NCBI GenBank assembly: GCA_028023455.1
Contig: JAQFVV010001036.1
Coordinates: 1 to 64,000, forward strand
Direction of reading: 5' to 3'
DNA length: 64,000 nt
DNA from: Epiperipatus broadwayi
Lineage: Eukaryota; Onychophora; Udeonychophora; Euonychophora; Peripatidae
A program made the translations under genes and the position numbers. The notes under the pieces are model-generated. The model ran no database searches. It was not told the DNA's origin and worked only from the letters and a program-made list of their open reading frames with translations. Shown one piece after another: positions 60,993 through 64,000 of the stretch. The first letter of the stretch is position 1; the number at the start of each line of letters is the position of its first letter.

Positions 60993-61335
60993 ATGATACT
61001 AATTAGCCTTTAAACAGTTATATATGGAAATCCACTAAAATGAAGGTTTCTAGTAGAATGAACACTTTTTCTGTAAATTAAAAAGTATATAACAATGCAA
61101 AGAATATACAATTAACTTCTGATTGGCAGATATCTTCATTGTGGAAATTTTAGTTCTCAATTTATTGCACTTAACTTTTATATCTTTAGCAATAATAAAG
61201 TGTGTATTTTTGCTTAAAAATATTTTTAAGTGCTTATATTATAATAGTTTTACCTGTAAAGACAAAAATTTTAATTGAAATTTGATAACACTAGGCTCAA
61301 AAAAATAATTCATAACAATGCTCTAATAAAATTGG

Positions 61336-61348
61336 TAGAAATCTAAAT
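61336..61348. repeat. Target-site duplication of hammerhead element, left
   Basis: TAGAAATCTAAAT, repeated in direct orientation at 62426-62438. Confidence 0.8.
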
Positions 61349-61453
61349 AAACAGAGCAAAACTCTCCATACAGTATTGCCACGTGTGCTAAACAGAGTAA
61401 TCAATGGATGCCAGAAGGCTTGTGCATAAAATCCCTATCTAATGCCTACTCGT

Positions 61454-61508
61454 CCAATATCCCCAGACTAGTTTCTGGCTTGTGGCCTTCGTCAGTGAGG
61501 AGCTTTGG
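61454..61508 (-). ncRNA. Type I hammerhead ribozyme, copy 2
   Basis: Minus strand CCAAAGC-UCCUCA, CUGACGA, stem II GGC-CACAA-GCC, GAAAC-UA-GUC, then UGGGGA..UUGG closing stem I. All core bases are intact. Together with the copy at 61910 it would cut out a 456-base RNA. Confidence 0.85.
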
Positions 61509-61909
61509 ATCTGAGAGCACTGCATCTAGATCTTAGGATCTAATGCAACCCTCTAGCAACCACCTTTTATCTCAGCTTAACTACTCAACTATGAGAATAA
61601 AATTGAAAACACAAAAAATATTTTCAATCTAAGCTCAATAGCTTAAATAGTCATATGGGTCTGAACTCAGTTCAGCACCCATACATTTTGGTGTCTTTGG
61701 CTCTTTTACAACCATAGCCACCACTATCCTATTAGGCAGGATTGGTGTTAAACCATTAAGCATCACATGATCACATTTCCTATACTAGCACATTAATTGT
61801 TGATAAACAGAGCAAAACTCTCCATACAGTAATGCCACCTGTGCTAAACAGAGTAATCAATGGATGCCAGAAGGCTTGTGCATAAAATCCCTATCTAATG
61901 CCTACTCGT

Positions 61910-61964
61910 CCAATATCCCCAGACTAGTTTCTGGCTTGTGGCCTTCGTCAGTGAGGAGCTTTGG
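61910..61964 (-). ncRNA. Type I hammerhead ribozyme, copy 3
   Basis: Same sequence as copy 2 over the ribozyme, exactly 456 bases further along. It is the upstream ribozyme of the tandem pair on the minus strand. Confidence 0.85.
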
Positions 61965-62223
61965 ATCTGAGAGCACTGCATCTAGATCAATCCTGCCTAA
62001 TAGGATAGTGGTGGCTATGGTTGTAAAAGAGCCAAAGACACCAAAATGTATGGGTGCTGAACTGAGTTCAGACCCATATGACTATTTAAGCTATTGAGCT
62101 TAGATTGAAAATATTTTTTGTGTTTTCAATTTCATTCTCATAGTTGAGTAGTTAAGCTGAGATAAAAGGTGGTTGCTAGAGGGTTGCATTAGATCCTAAG
62201 ATCTAGATGCAGTGCTCTCAGAT

Positions 62224-62278
62224 CCAAAGCTCCTCACTGACGAAGGCCACAAGCCAGAAACTAGTCTGGGGATATTGG
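62224..62278 (+). ncRNA. Type I hammerhead ribozyme, copy 4
   Basis: Plus-strand copy in the inverted unit. Stem I is CCAA/UUGG plus UCCUCA/UGGGGA (one G-U pair) with a small internal loop. Core CUGACGA and GAAAC are intact. Cleavage is predicted after GUC, between 62266 and 62267. One non-canonical point is the A-A opposition at the base of stem II. Confidence 0.85.
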
Positions 62279-62425
62279 ACGAGTAGGCATTAGATAGGGA
62301 TTTTATGCACAAGCCTTCTGGCATCCATTGATTACTCTGTTTAGCACAGGTGGCAATACTGTATGGAGAGTTTTGCTCTGTTTATCAACAATTAATGTGC
62401 TAGTATAGGAAATGTGATCATGTGA

Positions 62426-62438
62426 TAGAAATCTAAAT
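62426..62438. repeat. Target-site duplication of hammerhead element, right
   Basis: TAGAAATCTAAAT, identical to 61336-61348. Confidence 0.8.
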
Positions 62439-64000
62439 GTTAAAAAATAAATTATCAATTTAACATGCTTACCACTTTTTATCTCCAAGCAGTATAAATG
62501 TTGTATTTTAAAAGCATTCTCTCAGACTGTGTATACTACAATAATTTTAAAAATCTGAATCAGAAATCTGATAATTATGACAATAATTAAAATGAAACTC
62601 TGGGAAAATGGCATTAACTGAATAAACAATATTGGCAAAAAAAAAATCCAACATGCACAACTAATGGTGTAGCAACACTTAAAACTTTTTACAGGATTTC
62701 ATCATTGTCATTTAAGTGTATTTGAATTTAGTTTTTCTTCTGAAATGTGTTCAATTACAAGTATTTTTTTAATTTTCTATGTATGCATGCAAATATTAAG
62801 TTTAATAAACAAGAAAAATAATATCTAAAATATTGAAAATGAAAAAAAAAAAACACTTTTAAAAGAGAAAGATGTAAAATTCTCAGTGATTTGTGGATTT
62901 AATATAATGAAATCAATAATCTAGACAATTTTATATAAAGAAAGTCAAACTAACTAATGTATATATAGAAATAAGGATTTCTGTTTGAGTAGTTTATTTG
63001 TAACACTATAAAACTAATGAATACTTTTTTGCTAATATGAATTAGTTAAATGCAATTGGCTGATGACAACATCAGTGAGACAGTTGAATGTGTAAAAATT
63101 AAGCAATTGTTTGAAGTATTTTTACTGTCTTTCTCACCAAGAAATTTATTTTCAGAATGTTTACCAACTTTATAAAGAGAACTGGATTACGTGGCTTTGT
63201 AAGGCATAGTGAGACAATTAATATATATAAGATATTTTCTGAACATTGTTTTTCATAAAAGCAGAAATTCTGATATCAATGACCTATGAATTCTTATTAG
63301 GATATTAATACTTACATTATAATGTTAGCTTATAATGATAAATTTTAATTACCCCTAAATTATATCTATATAGACTGTTCAGCATTTTAATTTTATGTGT
63401 ATTTTTTCATTAATATATTTAATTTACTAGTTATAAGTCATTGTCTTCAAAAGTAACTTTAATCTTATTCAAAGACTTGGAATGGATTGTTATAAATATA
63501 TATATATTGCAGGGTAAGACCCAATTATTTCAGAAAAAAAGAGAGAAATTTTCTTTGCGTGTTGGTTTTATTTAGCTATATATATGTTTCATTGAAAAGA
63601 AATGAAATGGAGATGAAATTCAAGATTGCTGCTAATTTTAGCTATATATTAGGAATCAACTTCGTGCTGTGTGTGTACACCTATATGTATGTGTGAACAA
63701 TCTAACTTAAATGATTTTGCACAAATACAGAAGATTAATTAATATTTCCAAGTTTTATTTCTATGTAATGCAGTTTTTTTTTTAATTTTAATTTATATAT
63801 TGCTTCTATTTTATTGTATGTTAAAATTTTGGGGGAAAAAGAGACTCGTTAACAAATATGCACTCAGCTACTAATTAATCATAATTGACAGTTCCAAGAT
63901 AAAAAATATTTCAAACCACCAAGTGGATAGTAGATACTTAAATCACATATTATCATCAAGAGGCTAGTATCATTATGAGACCAATGATGTCAGTAATACA
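62439..64000. other. AT-rich spacer, no feature seen
   Basis: AT-rich sequence to the window end with no supported gene, RNA or repeat relation to the rest of the window. Confidence 0.45.

Larger units (their letters stand above)
61349..62425. mobile_element. Retrozyme-like hammerhead element: tandem units plus inverted unit
   Basis: A full minus-oriented unit of 456 bp (61361-61816) is followed by a partial second one (61817-61988). At 61988-61989 the sequence switches to an inverted (plus-oriented) unit running to 62425. Ribozyme strands therefore face outward on both sides. A 13-bp direct duplication flanks the whole insert. No protein is encoded. The arrangement fits reverse transcription of a multimeric or circular RNA and PLE-like integration with twin, opposite copies. 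Open frames here (61864-62097) are spurious. Confidence 0.85.

Noticed and set aside
61864-62097. 77-codon frame (and 35206-35412, 62303-62488)
   Set aside because: These frames lie within the hammerhead repeat, antisense or overlapping the ribozyme, with no protein family resemblance.
1-64000. CRISPR arrays, bacterial operons, riboswitches
   Set aside because: Nothing with direct-repeat/spacer structure or prokaryotic gene organisation is present. The sequence is clearly eukaryotic.

Overview
The window is eukaryotic, AT-rich (roughly three quarters A+T by eye) and dominated by transposable elements. It looks like an invertebrate animal genome. The evidence is Penelope-like elements (PLEs) with GIY-YIG endonucleases, apurinic-endonuclease LINEs, LTR elements with lysine-tRNA-like primer sites, tRNA-derived SINE modules, a hAT end, and a probable decayed C2H2 zinc-finger array. 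A lophotrochozoan (flatworm or mollusc) would fit, but nothing here fixes the taxon. I find no intact host gene. Most open stretches are antisense or microsatellite artefacts.

Layout. 1-6856: a non-coding LTR retrotransposon (family A; 5' LTR clipped by the window, primer-site-like sequence, 1.4 kb interior with a minisatellite, purine tract, 3' LTR). 7640-10450: a decayed LINE on the minus strand. 14155-16354: a solo LTR of family B. 20885-24745: one CATA/CATG microsatellite split by a 3.0 kb solo LTR (family D). 24829-25834: a hAT end and a LINE 3' end. 28312-31900: a family B element with unequal LTRs, next to a second family D LTR (31913-34847). 35161-35725: a hammerhead-ribozyme repeat. 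37346-40050: a third family A LTR, inverted. 40100-40620: possible zinc-finger relic. 42430-48800: an older Penelope element in two outward-facing halves, split by a younger PLE that is itself a 4.1 kb palindrome with a 14-bp target duplication. 50105-50995: a large foldback element with tRNA-like and hammerhead-like modules. 54281-54560: a promoter-like island. 58010-58982: a terminal-inverted-repeat element. 59081-60992: PLE endonuclease, possible integrase and SINE fragments. 61336-62438: a tandem-plus-inverted hammerhead element with a 13-bp target duplication.

Main result. A family of ~456-466 bp repeats carries a complete type I hammerhead ribozyme (four copies: 35330-35384, 61454-61508, 61910-61964, 62224-62278). 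Between the copies read, differences fall at tolerant positions. Two ribozymes in tandem 456 bp apart would release a monomer of that length, as in retrozymes. The element has the same insertion signature as the PLEs here: head-to-head copies with 3' ends outward and a 13-14 bp target duplication. This suggests a small ribozyme-bearing RNA mobilised by PLE machinery. Coordinates of repeats were read by eye, and percent identities were not computed.
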